Position numbers and translations under genes: made by a program. 64,000 nt of DNA from Microbacterium kunmingense (lineage in GTDB: Bacteria > Actinomycetota > Actinomycetes > Actinomycetales > Microbacteriaceae): the NCBI RefSeq assembly GCF_023155745.1, contig NZ_JAKNUS010000014.1:1-64000 (forward strand), read 5' to 3'. Shown piece by piece: positions 25,289-32,582 of the stretch (the stretch's first letter is position 1; each line of letters opens with the position of its first letter). The notes under the pieces are model-generated. The model was given only the letters and a program-made list of their open reading frames with translations, was not told the origin of the DNA and searched no databases.

Positions 25289-25310
25289 CTAATAGTACTA
25301 TTAGAGTTAC
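25289..25310. promoter_or_regulatory. AGTACT motif 6, perfect 16-bp palindrome
   Basis: CTAATAGTACTATTAG at 25289-25304 is a perfect 16-bp palindrome, the most symmetrical copy of the motif, followed by AGTTAC. It lies 35 bases before the ATG at 25346, and the region between contains no other gene. Confidence 0.85.
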
Positions 25311-25345
25311 ACGGAACTAGAGACGATACGGAACCAGGACACGAC

Positions 25346-25579
25346 ATGCAGAACCTCATCATCACCAAGCTGGCCGACCTTCACGCGGGCGACCGCATCC
25401 TGAGCTGGGACGGGCGGCCCTACCGCCCGGCGCGGATCGTCGCGCAGCGCCTCGGCTACATCGGGGCGGGGAGTGTCCAGGGCGTGCGCCTCGTGAACCC
25501 CCACCCGACCAGCGACATCGAGCACGTGCTGTACCCGTCGCAGATGGATGGCCGGCGATTGGAGGTCGAGCGCCCTTAG
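25346..25579 (+). CDS. hypothetical small protein (77 aa)
   Basis: ATG 25346 (MQNLIITKLADLHAGDRILS); no strong ribosome site is seen, only a weak purine patch (GGAACCAGG). The product looks like a small beta-barrel (WDGRPYRPARIVAQRLGYIG, GVRLVNPH) and may be an SH3-like nucleic-acid or protein-binding fold. Not recognised. Lies between AGTACT motifs 6 and 7. Confidence 0.6.
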   Translation: MQNLIITKLADLHAGDRILSWDGRPYRPARIVAQRLGYIGAGSVQGVRLVNPHPTSDIEHVLYPSQMDGRRLEVERP

Positions 25580-25606
25580 CTATCCCCTTGTAACCCCATT
25601 CCCGCT

Positions 25607-25626
25607 AATAGTACTGTTCCCACTAC
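25607..25626 (+). promoter_or_regulatory. AGTACT motif 7 (before ssb)
   Basis: AATAGTACTGTTCCCACTAC, 25 bases before the ssb ATG. The AGTACTGTTCCC half matches the double motif at 24226. Confidence 0.8.
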
Positions 25627-25651
25627 CGGGACGAAACCAAAGGAGCACACC

Positions 25652-26038
25652 ATGAGCTACATCACCCGCACCGGCAACCTCGCCGCAACGCCCACCCTCC
25701 GCGAGGGGGACAACGGCCCGTACACCTACGCCCGCGTCCTCGTCAGCGATCGCATCCGCCAGGAGAACGGCAGCTACACCGACGGCCCCACCGTCGCCTA
25801 CGACGTCGCCGTGAGCGGAAACCAGGCGCAGAACCTCGTCGAGGCGGCGGAGGAGTCGGGGAACATCCGCGTCACGTTCTCTGGCCGCTACTGCGTCACC
25901 GAGTACAAGGGCGACCAGGGGAGCCGCTTGCAGCACGAGGTCCGAGCCGACGAGATCGCGGTGAGCCTGCGCGGGCAGAGCGTCCGCGTGGTCGGCAAGC
26001 CCTCGACCGCCGACCAGGGCGACGACACCCCGTTCTGA
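25652..26038 (+). CDS. ssb: single-stranded DNA-binding protein
   Basis: ATG 25652 with AAAGGAGCACACC. The 128-residue product has an OB fold (ITRTGNLAATPTLREGDNGP, YTYARVLVSDRIRQE, VAYDVAVSGNQAQNLVEAAE) and the acidic C-terminal tip DDTPF, close to the DDDIPF tip that docks partner proteins in bacterial SSBs. It is shorter than chromosomal SSB, with almost no linker. It would protect the single strand that enters by conjugation. Confidence 0.9.
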   Translation: MSYITRTGNLAATPTLREGDNGPYTYARVLVSDRIRQENGSYTDGPTVAYDVAVSGNQAQNLVEAAEESGNIRVTFSGRYCVTEYKGDQGSRLQHEVRADEIAVSLRGQSVRVVGKPSTADQGDDTPF

Positions 26039-26046
26039 TCCCGCAC

Positions 26047-26082
26047 TTAGGGGTGCGCCTCCACCGCGGGGCGCACCCCTAA
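26047..26082 (+). terminator. terminator hairpin after ssb
   Basis: TTAGGGGTGCGCC and GGCGCACCCCTAA form a perfect 13-bp stem with a ten-base loop, nine bases after the ssb stop. Its last two bases overlap AGTACT motif 8, so termination and the next promoter/operator are adjacent. Confidence 0.85.
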
Positions 26083-26100
26083 CAGTACTATTGCCGTTAC
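26081..26100 (+). promoter_or_regulatory. AGTACT motif 8 (before parA)
   Basis: AACAGTACTATTGCCGTTAC, 17 bases before the parA GTG. Because a terminator lies directly upstream, this copy most likely marks a real promoter region. Confidence 0.85.
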
Positions 26101-26117
26101 ACATGAAAGGTGACACC

Positions 26118-26915
26118 GTGACCGCTCGAATCCTCGCCCTCTGCAATCAGAAGGGCGGCGTCGGCAAGAGCACGACGACATTCCACCTGGCCCGCGCCGC
26201 GGTGCTGGCTGGCCGTCGCGTGCTCGCCGTCGACCTCGACCCGCAGGGGAACCTCACGACGTCGATCGCAGCCGAAACCGTCGAGGAAGATCAGCCCGGC
26301 CTAGCCGATGCGCTGAGCAGGCACGCCGACGAGACGCTGCGCGACGTCATCGTGCCGGGGCTGTGGCCCGGCCTCGACCTCGTGCCGACGTCGGGCGTCG
26401 AGCTCGGCAGCGTGCGGGATGAACTCGTGATCGCCGGAGCGGGCCGGGAGAGCCGCCTACGCGCTGCGCTGCGCGAGGTCGCAGACGACTATGACCTGAT
26501 CCTCATCGACTGCGCGCCGAGCCTTGACCAGCTCACCAGCAACGGCCTGACGGCCGCCGACGGGGTAGTGGTCGTGACGCACTCGAAGCTGTGGAGCGCC
26601 AACGGCCTGACGCAGCTCCTCGACACGATCGCGCTCGTGCGCGAGCACTACAACGCGCAGCTCGACGTCGCCGGCATCCTCATCAACCAGCACGAGGAGA
26701 ACACCGTCAGCGGCCGTGCCTGGCTCGACGACCTCACCGAGGCGGCCGAGGCACGCGGCCTGCGCGTGCTTACCCCGCCGGTTCCCAAGCGCGTCGTGAT
26801 CGCGGATGCCGTCGAAGCGTCCAAGGGCCTCGACGAGTGGGGGAGTACCGAAGCAACCGCACTCAGCGGCCTCTACAGCGGCCACCTGACCACCCTCGAA
26901 GGAGTACGCGCATGA
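26118..26915 (+). CDS. parA: ParA-family partition ATPase
   Basis: GTG 26118 with GAAAGGTGACACC. The 265-residue product has the deviant Walker A CNQKGGVGKSTTTFHLA, Walker A' VLAVDLDPQGNLT and the DLILIDCAPSLDQLT Walker B region, as in plasmid ParA without an N-terminal HTH (type Ib-like length). It should position plasmid copies before division together with the next gene, whose start overlaps by four bases (ATGA). Confidence 0.93.
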   Translation: MTARILALCNQKGGVGKSTTTFHLARAAVLAGRRVLAVDLDPQGNLTTSIAAETVEEDQPGLADALSRHADETLRDVIVPGLWPGLDLVPTSGVELGSVRDELVIAGAGRESRLRAALREVADDYDLILIDCAPSLDQLTSNGLTAADGVVVVTHSKLWSANGLTQLLDTIALVREHYNAQLDVAGILINQHEENTVSGRAWLDDLTEAAEARGLRVLTPPVPKRVVIADAVEASKGLDEWGSTEATALSGLYSGHLTTLEGVRA

Positions 26916-27310
26916 GCGCCCGACCCGAACGCAAACGCTCCACCCTCAGCGGGCGGAACCCCATCGCGCCGGCCGCTGAGACGCCGCAGGAGCCTCCCGC
27001 AGCCGCTCCCACGCCTGCTGCACCGGCCCCGCCCGCAGAGAGCGTCACAGAGCCGCAGGCGGCCGCCCCGAAGAAGCGCAGCAAGTACCCGCCCAAGGTG
27101 TCGTTCTACCAGGAGCAGGAGGACACCGACCGCATCCGCGGCGCGATCATGCACACGATCCCCTACGAGGGCGTGCGCAGCCTCTCGCAGTTCCTCAGCG
27201 GTGCCGCGATGAAGGAAGTCGAGCGGCTAGAGCGCCAGTACAACGACGGCAAGCCGTTCCCGCCGGTCGGGGCTCGAGAACTGCCCCAGGGCCGACCGAT
27301 GGGGGAGTGA
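26912..27310 (+). CDS. ParB-like partition partner
   Basis: ATG 26912 overlaps the parA stop and has GAAGGAGTACGC upstream. The 132-residue product has a Pro/Ala-rich disordered first half, KKRSKYPPKVSFYQEQEDTD as a beta-strand lead-in, then two helices (RIRGAIMHTIPYEGVRSLSQ, FLSGAAMKEVERLERQYNDG) in a ribbon-helix-helix-like arrangement. Small partners of this type in actinobacterial plasmids bind the centromere. It is also a candidate for the protein reading the AGTACT motif, but that is speculation. Confidence 0.75.
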   Translation: MSARPERKRSTLSGRNPIAPAAETPQEPPAAAPTPAAPAPPAESVTEPQAAAPKKRSKYPPKVSFYQEQEDTDRIRGAIMHTIPYEGVRSLSQFLSGAAMKEVERLERQYNDGKPFPPVGARELPQGRPMGE

Positions 27311-27621
27311 CGTTGGACACGCAGCCGTCACCGTCATTCGAGCCCGTCTTGCTGGACCTGACTGACCCGAAGGACTACGCCCTGTTGGTAGGCGCGCTGG
27401 AAGAGTACGCGGGCGAGATGGCGCACCGCGCCGAGACGGAGGATCAGCGGATCGCGTACAACCATCTCCCCGAGAGCGCCAGCGAGGCCGACCACTGGCG
27501 CGCCCAATCCGAGCGAGCCCAGCGCATCATCGACGACATAGAGCGCCAGCTCGACGCGAACGGCGTAGCTCGCCGCAGGGTGAAGGACGAACAGACCGAG
27601 GATGGAGAAGGCCATGACTGA
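27307..27621 (+). CDS. hypothetical protein (104 aa) in the par operon
   Basis: GTG 27307 overlaps the previous stop. The product is acidic and helical, with a central stretch LVGALEEYAGEMAHRAETED and QSERAQRIIDDIERQLDANG that could form a coiled coil. No known domain. Translational coupling to the partition genes suggests a related role or mere co-regulation. Confidence 0.65.
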   Translation: MTLDTQPSPSFEPVLLDLTDPKDYALLVGALEEYAGEMAHRAETEDQRIAYNHLPESASEADHWRAQSERAQRIIDDIERQLDANGVARRRVKDEQTEDGEGHD

Positions 27622-27847
27622 TGCCGAAATCAAGGCGATCGTTCGCTCGATTCGACCCGCGCTACAGCGCGCGAATCTCGACGAGGAGCAGCGTGCGCAG
27701 CTCGTCTATGACCTCGTGCGCGAGGTCTACGAACACGTGAAGTTCGACGTCTACGGCCCCACAGTCGACGCTCCCGAGCGCGGCCGGATCGGTGAAGTGC
27801 TGAACGTCGCACTGCCGACTGCAGGTGTCGGTATTGGGGCGGGATGA
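27614..27847 (+). CDS. hypothetical protein (77 aa), end of par operon
   Basis: ATG 27614 behind GGAGAAGGCC is preferred over ATG 27602; it overlaps the previous frame by eight bases. The product starts MTDAEIKAIVRSIRPALQRA and is mostly helical. Unrecognised. Two hairpins follow, marking the end of the operon. Confidence 0.6.
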   Translation: MTDAEIKAIVRSIRPALQRANLDEEQRAQLVYDLVREVYEHVKFDVYGPTVDAPERGRIGEVLNVALPTAGVGIGAG

Positions 27848-27862
27848 CACTAGATGTCACGC

Positions 27863-27896
27863 GAAACCGGCGGGTTTCCGGACGGCCAAGGCCGTC
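27863..27896 (+). terminator. double hairpin ending the rep/par region
   Basis: GAAACC/GGTTTC (27863-27878) is followed by the perfect stem GACGGCC-AA-GGCCGTC (27881-27896) and TTGT. Beyond it, 27897-28077 holds no gene that I can see. Confidence 0.75.
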
Positions 27897-28077
27897 TTGT
27901 CATGACATATTCCTGGCGCAAGTGCGGGGTCTCGGGGATGGAAGCCCTCAACGGGTGTTGATCACTGGGGATTCCAGTGCGATCAGCCCTGAGTGCTGAA
28001 GGTCAGATCCGTATCGTTTCGGCGGTCAAGGCCCGGCGAGTATTTGCGGAACTAATAGGTCGCCCAGGGTTTCCTGG

Positions 28078-28092
28078 TTTACAGCGTAAGGT
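28078..28092. promoter_or_regulatory. TetR-type operator, imperfect
   Basis: GTTTACAGCGTAAGG keeps the TTAC-N3-GTAAG architecture of the sites flanking the TetR gene, with one mismatch per arm end. It lies 96 bases before the small acidic gene at 28188. Confidence 0.45.
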
Positions 28093-28187
28093 TAATGGAT
28101 GCGGCCGAGCGACTCGATCCTGAGCGTCTGATGTTCAATGCGCCCAGTACGGGGCGCTGGCGTCGATGCTGAGGGGGAACGCTGCGG

Positions 28188-28379
28188 GTGGAGAATGTAC
28201 CTGATGGTAAGGGAGTCACCGATCAGAGCGCTCCGGCTAGCGAAGACCTGAGTCGGCTCATCGAAGAGGTTACTGACGCGCATGAGGGTGAGGGTGCCGC
28301 GGCGATGGCAGATCAACTGCGTGACCAACTCCCGGAAACGCAACGTGTAGAGGAATCTCCGGGAGACCTCGAAGAGTAA
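28188..28379 (+). CDS. small acidic protein, stress-cargo type
   Basis: GTG 28188 has GAGGGGGAAC upstream. The 63-residue product is strongly acidic and probably disordered or helical (LSRLIEEVTDAHEGEGAAAM, ending PGDLEE). It resembles in composition the small acidic genes at 37930 and 38380; GEGAAAM here compares with EEGAAAM there. Function unknown. An imperfect TetR-type operator upstream ties it to the stress cargo. Confidence 0.55.
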   Translation: MENVPDGKGVTDQSAPASEDLSRLIEEVTDAHEGEGAAAMADQLRDQLPETQRVEESPGDLEE

Positions 28380-28427
28380 CGCCACCATTGGGTAGTTCCA
28401 TGGGGTGTCCCCGGCGATTCACGGCGC

Positions 28428-28545
28428 TCGTCTTCAGGCCTCGACGCGCAGATCGATGAATGCTTTACCGACGCGCAAGCGGTAGGTGCTTAGGGGTCTT
28501 TGGGTAGCTTCCTCCTCGGACATCTTCTCCTGGAGCGTCGCGGAC
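28428..28545 (+). pseudogene. remnant of a TetR regulator C-terminal domain
   Basis: In one frame the region reads LDAQIDECFTDAQAVGA, an in-frame TAG at 28491, then GSFLLGHLLLERR. The matching piece of the intact TetR at 4.6 kb is GFTDTQAVDAYRSFSSFLLG then HLLLEAA. The HTH part is gone, so this is a decayed second copy of the same type of regulator. The surrounding 28380-28649 holds nothing else recognisable. Confidence 0.75.
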
Positions 28546-28671
28546 GCGATACTTTCCTCCGCTGACGCTCCCAGCTGATTACCCTGTCGATGTGGACCGA
28601 CGAACGCGTTCACTCCTTTGCCGGCTGGGTGAGCACTACTGAGTCGATTTGAATCGGCCTGACTTTCGTTC

Positions 28672-29598
28672 CTATCGGGAGCCTTGTCTGACAGGTGCCG
28701 GATTGGCTGATTCGAGGTCAGCGTAGTACGCGTCTTCGACCTCTGAGGGTGTGCGCATGTCGAGTTCTCCGTGGAGCCGGGAGTTGTTCCACCACCACAC
28801 GTATTCGAGGGTTGCGAGCTCGACCTGCTCGACCGTTCGCCAGGGTCCTTGCTGACGGATCAGTTCGGTCTTGTAGAGGTTGTTGATCGCCTCTGCGAGG
28901 GCATTGTCGTAGCTGTCGCCGACGGTCCCGGTGGATGGGATGGCGCCGAGTTCGGCGATCCGGTCGGTGTAGACCATCGCAGTGTAGTTCGACCCGTGAT
29001 CTGCATGATGGATCAGCCCGTCGAGGCGGCCTCCGGCGTGCCAGGCGGCCATGTCGAGTGCCTGCATCGGCAGGATCTCCGACCGCAGCGTGGAGGCGAC
29101 GTTCCACCCGACGATGCGCCTGGAGTAGACGTCGGTGACGAACGCGACGTAAGCGAACCCGGACCACGTCGCCACGTAGGTCACGTCGCAGATCCAGAGG
29201 CGGCGAGGTGCCGGCGCGGTGAAGCGCCTGTTCACCAGATCGGCAGGCAGCGTCGTCGTCTTGTCCGACCGCGTGGTGAACATCCGCTTCGACTTCTTCA
29301 CACCCCGGACCCCGGCCAGACGCATGAGCCGTTCGGTCTGATCACGGCCGATCTCCCAGCCTTGTCGACGCATCAGCGCATGCATCTTCCGTCGCCCGTA
29401 GACGCCGTAGTTCTCCGCATGCAGCCTGGCGACCTCCGGGACGAGCAACTCGTCCCGGAGGCGTCTGGCCGATGGCAGACGTCGTTTCGCGGCACGATAT
29501 CCGCGAGAGGTAATGAACCCACGAACTGCCGCGCGCAGCACACGGCAGATGGCCTCGACCCCGAACTGATCCCGATGCTCGTCGATGAAGCGGATCAT
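28672..29598 (-). CDS. IS3-family transposase OrfB (DDE integrase)
   Basis: The likely start is ATG 29598 (MIRFIDEHRDQFGVEAICRV), overlapping the end of orfA as is usual for IS3. The roughly 308-residue product has an HTH_21 region (NYGVYGRRKMHALMRRQGWE) and the rve integrase core with catalytic D-D-E in LWICDVTYVATW, HHADHGSNYTA and YDNALAEAINNLYKTELI. It appears intact. Normally made as an OrfAB fusion by -1 frameshifting, but orfA here carries an indel. Confidence 0.92.
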   Translation of the reverse strand: MIRFIDEHRDQFGVEAICRVLRAAVRGFITSRGYRAAKRRLPSARRLRDELLVPEVARLHAENYGVYGRRKMHALMRRQGWEIGRDQTERLMRLAGVRGVKKSKRMFTTRSDKTTTLPADLVNRRFTAPAPRRLWICDVTYVATWSGFAYVAFVTDVYSRRIVGWNVASTLRSEILPMQALDMAAWHAGGRLDGLIHHADHGSNYTAMVYTDRIAELGAIPSTGTVGDSYDNALAEAINNLYKTELIRQQGPWRTVEQVELATLEYVWWWNNSRLHGELDMRTPSEVEDAYYADLESANPAPVRQGSR

Positions 29599-29908
29599 CT
29601 CATCGTGGGGCGGTCGAGTTCCTTGGCGAAAAACACACTCGCAGCCCTGAGGATCTCGTTGCGCGCCGCAACTCGGCGACCTCGCGACGCAGCCGCGCGT
29701 TCTCCTCGGCGACATCGCTCGACACTCCGGGCCGCTGGCCAGCATCGACCTCGCGCCGGCGATGCCACACCCGCAACGTCTCCGCGCTCATGCCCAGCAG
29801 TCCAGCGACATGTCGGACGGCGGTCATGAGGTTCGGATGATCCGGCTTGGCCTCATCGAGCATCCGCAGCGCACGCTCACGCATCTCGGGCGAGTACTTC
29901 TGATTCAT
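29595..29908 (-). pseudogene. IS3-family OrfA, frameshifted
   Basis: ATG 29908 begins MNQKYSPEMRERALRMLDEA, the IS3 OrfA HTH (HVAGLLGMSAETLRVWHRR) followed by the leucine-zipper ENARLRREVAELRRA. At about 29662 the frame leaves the normal path: the expected continuation ANEILRAASVFFAKELDRP is present in another frame, consistent with a one-base loss (GC-AAC). The element may therefore be immobile unless the indel is a sequencing error. Confidence 0.75.
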
Positions 29909-29958
29909 CGTGTTCCATCCTTGCTTGAAGAACGGAACGAAAGTCAGGCCGATTCAAT

Positions 29959-30460
29959 TGGGTTGCTGCGCGAATCGTGTCAAGGGCGGCGCTTACCACG
30001 GTGTCGGGGGTAACCCCCAACTCCCGAAAGAGGGTCTCGTAGTCTGCGGACGCCCCGAACTGTTCGATGGACACGGCGCGGCCGTTGTCGCCGATGATGT
30101 CCCGCCAGGGCAACGCGAGCCCTGCCTCCACCCAAAACCCGGGCGGCTACCGAAGCGGGAAGCACCGATTCGCGGTAGCTGGTGTCTTGTTCGACGAACC
30201 ATTCCAGGCACGGAGCGGACACCACCCGGGCGCCGATGCCCTCCGCGGCGAGCCGGCCGCGGGCCTGGAGGGCGAGTTGCACTTCGGAGCCGGTGGCGAT
30301 CAGGATCACGTCTGGGTGCTCGCAGGGTGCGTCGGCGAGGATGTACGCGCCGCGCACTGCGCCGGCGGCGGAGGCAAGGGTGTCACCGGACGCGTCCCCG
30401 ATCCCGCGGGAAAACACCGGAAGGTTCTGCCGGCTCAGCGCGAGCCCGGCGGGCGCTGGG
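29959..30460 (-). pseudogene. transketolase C-terminal remnant, frameshifted and hit by IS3
   Basis: The minus strand reads [42 protein letters not shown] and [20 protein letters not shown], then after a +1 shift near 30133 [20 protein letters not shown] and [18 protein letters not shown]: the end of a transketolase. The N-terminal thiamine-diphosphate domain is absent. IS3 inserted in the last codons; removing it restores ATQSTQ-stop. A chromosomal-type gene fragment trapped on the element. Confidence 0.9.
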
Positions 30461-30620
30461 CGCGGCCAATTGGGCAAGACCCGGACCTGCTGGCCCGCAC
30501 CCGTGCGCGCCTGGTACCGGTGAAGCAATGCTGCCGTCAGAATTGTCGCCGCTGCCGGACACGACACCCATGTGTCCTGTGCTGCACGTCGACCTCATCG
30601 ACGGTTGAAGGAACTTATGA

Positions 30621-30647
30621 CAGGTTGTAGTGATCCGCTATAACCTG
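30621..30647. promoter_or_regulatory. 27-bp imperfect inverted repeat before the AAA ATPase gene
   Basis: CAGGTTGTAG and CTATAACCTG pair with one mismatch around a seven-base centre. It ends 29 bases before the ATG at 30677. The downstream GTAGATGTTCCTAC is a second short palindrome. Likely an operator or autoregulatory site. Confidence 0.6.
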
Positions 30648-30676
30648 GTAGATGTTCCTACATTCGGAGTGTGAGC

Positions 30677-31846
30677 ATGGACGCAGTCCGCAACCCTTAC
30701 TCGCCCGGCGCCGGGCGGAAACCTGCCGCGCTGGTCGGCCGCGATGACGCCTTGAAGGGGTGGGGGACGTCGCTGCGGCGTGCGGAGGCGGGCCGGACGG
30801 ATCAACCGTTCGTGCTGTACGGGCTACGCGGGGTGGGAAAGACCGTGCTGCTGTCGGAGTTTCGTCGGAACGCGGCCAAGCGCGGGTGGGTGGTCGCGCA
30901 GATCGAAGGCGGGTCCGGCAAGAACTTGCGGCAGTTGCTGGGGGAGGCCTTGTACGAGCCGCTCACCGATCTCGCCCGCCCCTCCGCAGGGACGCGCATC
31001 TTGAAGGCGTTGAAGACCGCGTTGAGTTTCAAAGCGTCCTACGACACCGCCGGGACGTGGACATTCGGGGTGGACCTGTCTGGCGCCAGTGGGGGAGGAG
31101 CCGACACAGGGATCCTCGACACGGATCTGCGGAAACTGATCCATGACCTCGCCGACGCTGCCGAAGACGACGGCGTCGGGGTGGCGATCCTGATCGATGA
31201 AGCCCAGGATCTGTCCGCTGAGGAGCTCACGACATTGTGCATGATCGCACACGCCGCAGCACAGGACAGTTGGCCGGTGCTGTTCGGGTTCGCCGGGCTG
31301 CCGAGCCTGCCGAGGATCCTTGCGGAAGCGAAGTCCTACGCGGAGCGGTTCCAGTACGCCAAGGTCGAGCAACTTACCCTCGACGCCGCCGGCGCTGCCC
31401 TCACCATTGCCGCGGCGACGGAGGACGCCACCTGGGATGAGGACGCGGTTGACGTGGTGGTGGCCGCATCAGGCCGCTACCCGTACTTCCTGCAACAGTT
31501 CGGGCAAGACACCTGGGCCGCCGCGACCGGCCCCCAAATCACTGAGGCCGATGCGCAGCTCGGTGTCGCGCGGGGGACGGCGCAGCTGGATAACGGGTTC
31601 TTCCGTGCCCGGTGGGACCGCGCCACCCCAGGGGAGCAGCAGTACCTGCGTGCGATGGCTGCGGACGGAGACGATGGGAGCGGGTCCGGGCAGGTCGCCG
31701 CCCGGCTCGGGAAGAACATCACCACCCTGGGACCCACCCGCGCGAACCTGATCGCGAAAGGCCTCATCTACGCCCCCGAATACGGGGTCGTCGCGTTCAC
31801 CGTCCCCGGCATGGCATCCTTCATCGACCGGCAGATCACCCCGTAG
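30677..31846 (+). CDS. AAA+ ATPase (ORC/AAA_16-like)
   Basis: ATG 30677 is chosen over GTG 30671 because a CGGAG ribosome site lies at suitable distance. The 389-residue product has RKPAALVGRDDALKGW as an N-terminal box, Walker A LYGLRGVGKTVLLSEF, Walker B VAILIDEAQDLSAEEL, a sensor-1-like PVLFGFAGLPSL, and a C-terminal winged-helix-like part (LRAMAADGDDGSGSGQVAAR). This is the STAND/ORC1-type ATPase family common on plasmids and ICEs. No effector domain is visible; function unknown. Confidence 0.85.
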   Translation: MDAVRNPYSPGAGRKPAALVGRDDALKGWGTSLRRAEAGRTDQPFVLYGLRGVGKTVLLSEFRRNAAKRGWVVAQIEGGSGKNLRQLLGEALYEPLTDLARPSAGTRILKALKTALSFKASYDTAGTWTFGVDLSGASGGGADTGILDTDLRKLIHDLADAAEDDGVGVAILIDEAQDLSAEELTTLCMIAHAAAQDSWPVLFGFAGLPSLPRILAEAKSYAERFQYAKVEQLTLDAAGAALTIAAATEDATWDEDAVDVVVAASGRYPYFLQQFGQDTWAAATGPQITEADAQLGVARGTAQLDNGFFRARWDRATPGEQQYLRAMAADGDDGSGSGQVAARLGKNITTLGPTRANLIAKGLIYAPEYGVVAFTVPGMASFIDRQITP

Positions 31847-31879
31847 CGCGGGGTTCGCGTGCGAGGGGGATCTGTCCTG

Positions 31880-32326
31880 TCAGGAGGGCGGGGTTATCGC
31901 GGCCATCAAGGTGGCTTTGTTCATCCGGTAGTACCCGGTGATCTTCTGTTCTTTCGCGCGGGCTCGTAGTTCGACGAGTGTGGGTGAGGAGTGCGCGGAC
32001 GTGCGTCCGGTTCGCCCGTTTCGTGGCGATGTGTCCGCGTGGGACGCGTCGACGGTCACAGGTGATGGTGTCTGGGGAGCGCGGAGAGAGGGGGATGCGT
32101 CCGCGCGGCGGGTGGCGGCGGCGTGTGCGGCGGAAAGTTCTTCGGATTCTTTGGCGAGCTTGTCAGCTCGCTTTCGCAGTTTCTTGGATGAATGAGCGAC
32201 CGCGCTGCGCGCCTCGCGTACCGCCCTTTTCGCGCGGGAGAGGGCCTTCTTCGCGGCCTTCTCGGAACTCTTCTTCGTGTCCTTTTTCTTGGCAGTCTTT
32301 TTCTTGGTTGTCTTGGTCTGCGCCAC
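31880..32326 (-). CDS. lysine-rich histone-like protein with Rho_N-type C-terminus
   Basis: GTG 32326 follows GGAGGTGCGCATC; an upstream GTG inside the ribosome site is rejected. The 148-residue product starts MAQTKTTKKKTAKKKDTKKS, a histone-H1-like basic tail, then an Arg/Lys/Ala helix, a Ser/Thr/Pro linker and a C-terminal SAP/Rho_N motif (TLVELRARAKEQKITGYYRM, then NKATLMAAI). It probably coats or bends DNA. The unusual Lys codon bias stands out from the Arg-rich surroundings. Confidence 0.75.
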   Translation of the reverse strand: MAQTKTTKKKTAKKKDTKKSSEKAAKKALSRAKRAVREARSAVAHSSKKLRKRADKLAKESEELSAAHAAATRRADASPSLRAPQTPSPVTVDASHADTSPRNGRTGRTSAHSSPTLVELRARAKEQKITGYYRMNKATLMAAITPPS

Positions 32327-32582
32327 GATGCGCACCTCCAGGTGTGAAGTTGGCCTGGCCGGCCTGAGCCCACCATAGACGCGACCGAGATGGCGCGGCG
32401 GGCGGATCCTCTCGAGTGATCTCTGAGTTATTCAGTGGACTCGACGTACCCAAAGCAGGGGCACTTGGTCCATGTGCGTCCAGCGAACAGGTCGGATCCG
32501 CAGGCGCCTTGATGCTCCTCTCGGTCATGCCCGCAGCGCATGCACAACTCCGAGTCGGTGCGAACCATTTCCCGGTTGCCTC

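Larger units (their letters stand above)
28650..29958 (-). mobile_element. IS3-family insertion sequence (1309 bp) with perfect 23-bp inverted repeats
   Basis: Left end 28650-28672 begins TGAATCGGCCTGACTTTCG and is the exact reverse complement of the right end 29936-29958, giving TG...CA termini typical of IS3. A 3-bp target duplication, ATT, flanks it (28647-28649 and 29959-29961). It carries orfA and orfB on the minus strand and sits in the last codons of a transketolase remnant. Confidence 0.95.

Noticed and set aside
7214..28077. Direct repeats marking an integrated element (attL/attR) around the 7.4-27.9 kb block
   Set aside because: I compared the flanks by eye and found no convincing repeated core, and no tRNA gene or integrase lies at either end; rep and par genes favour a plasmid.
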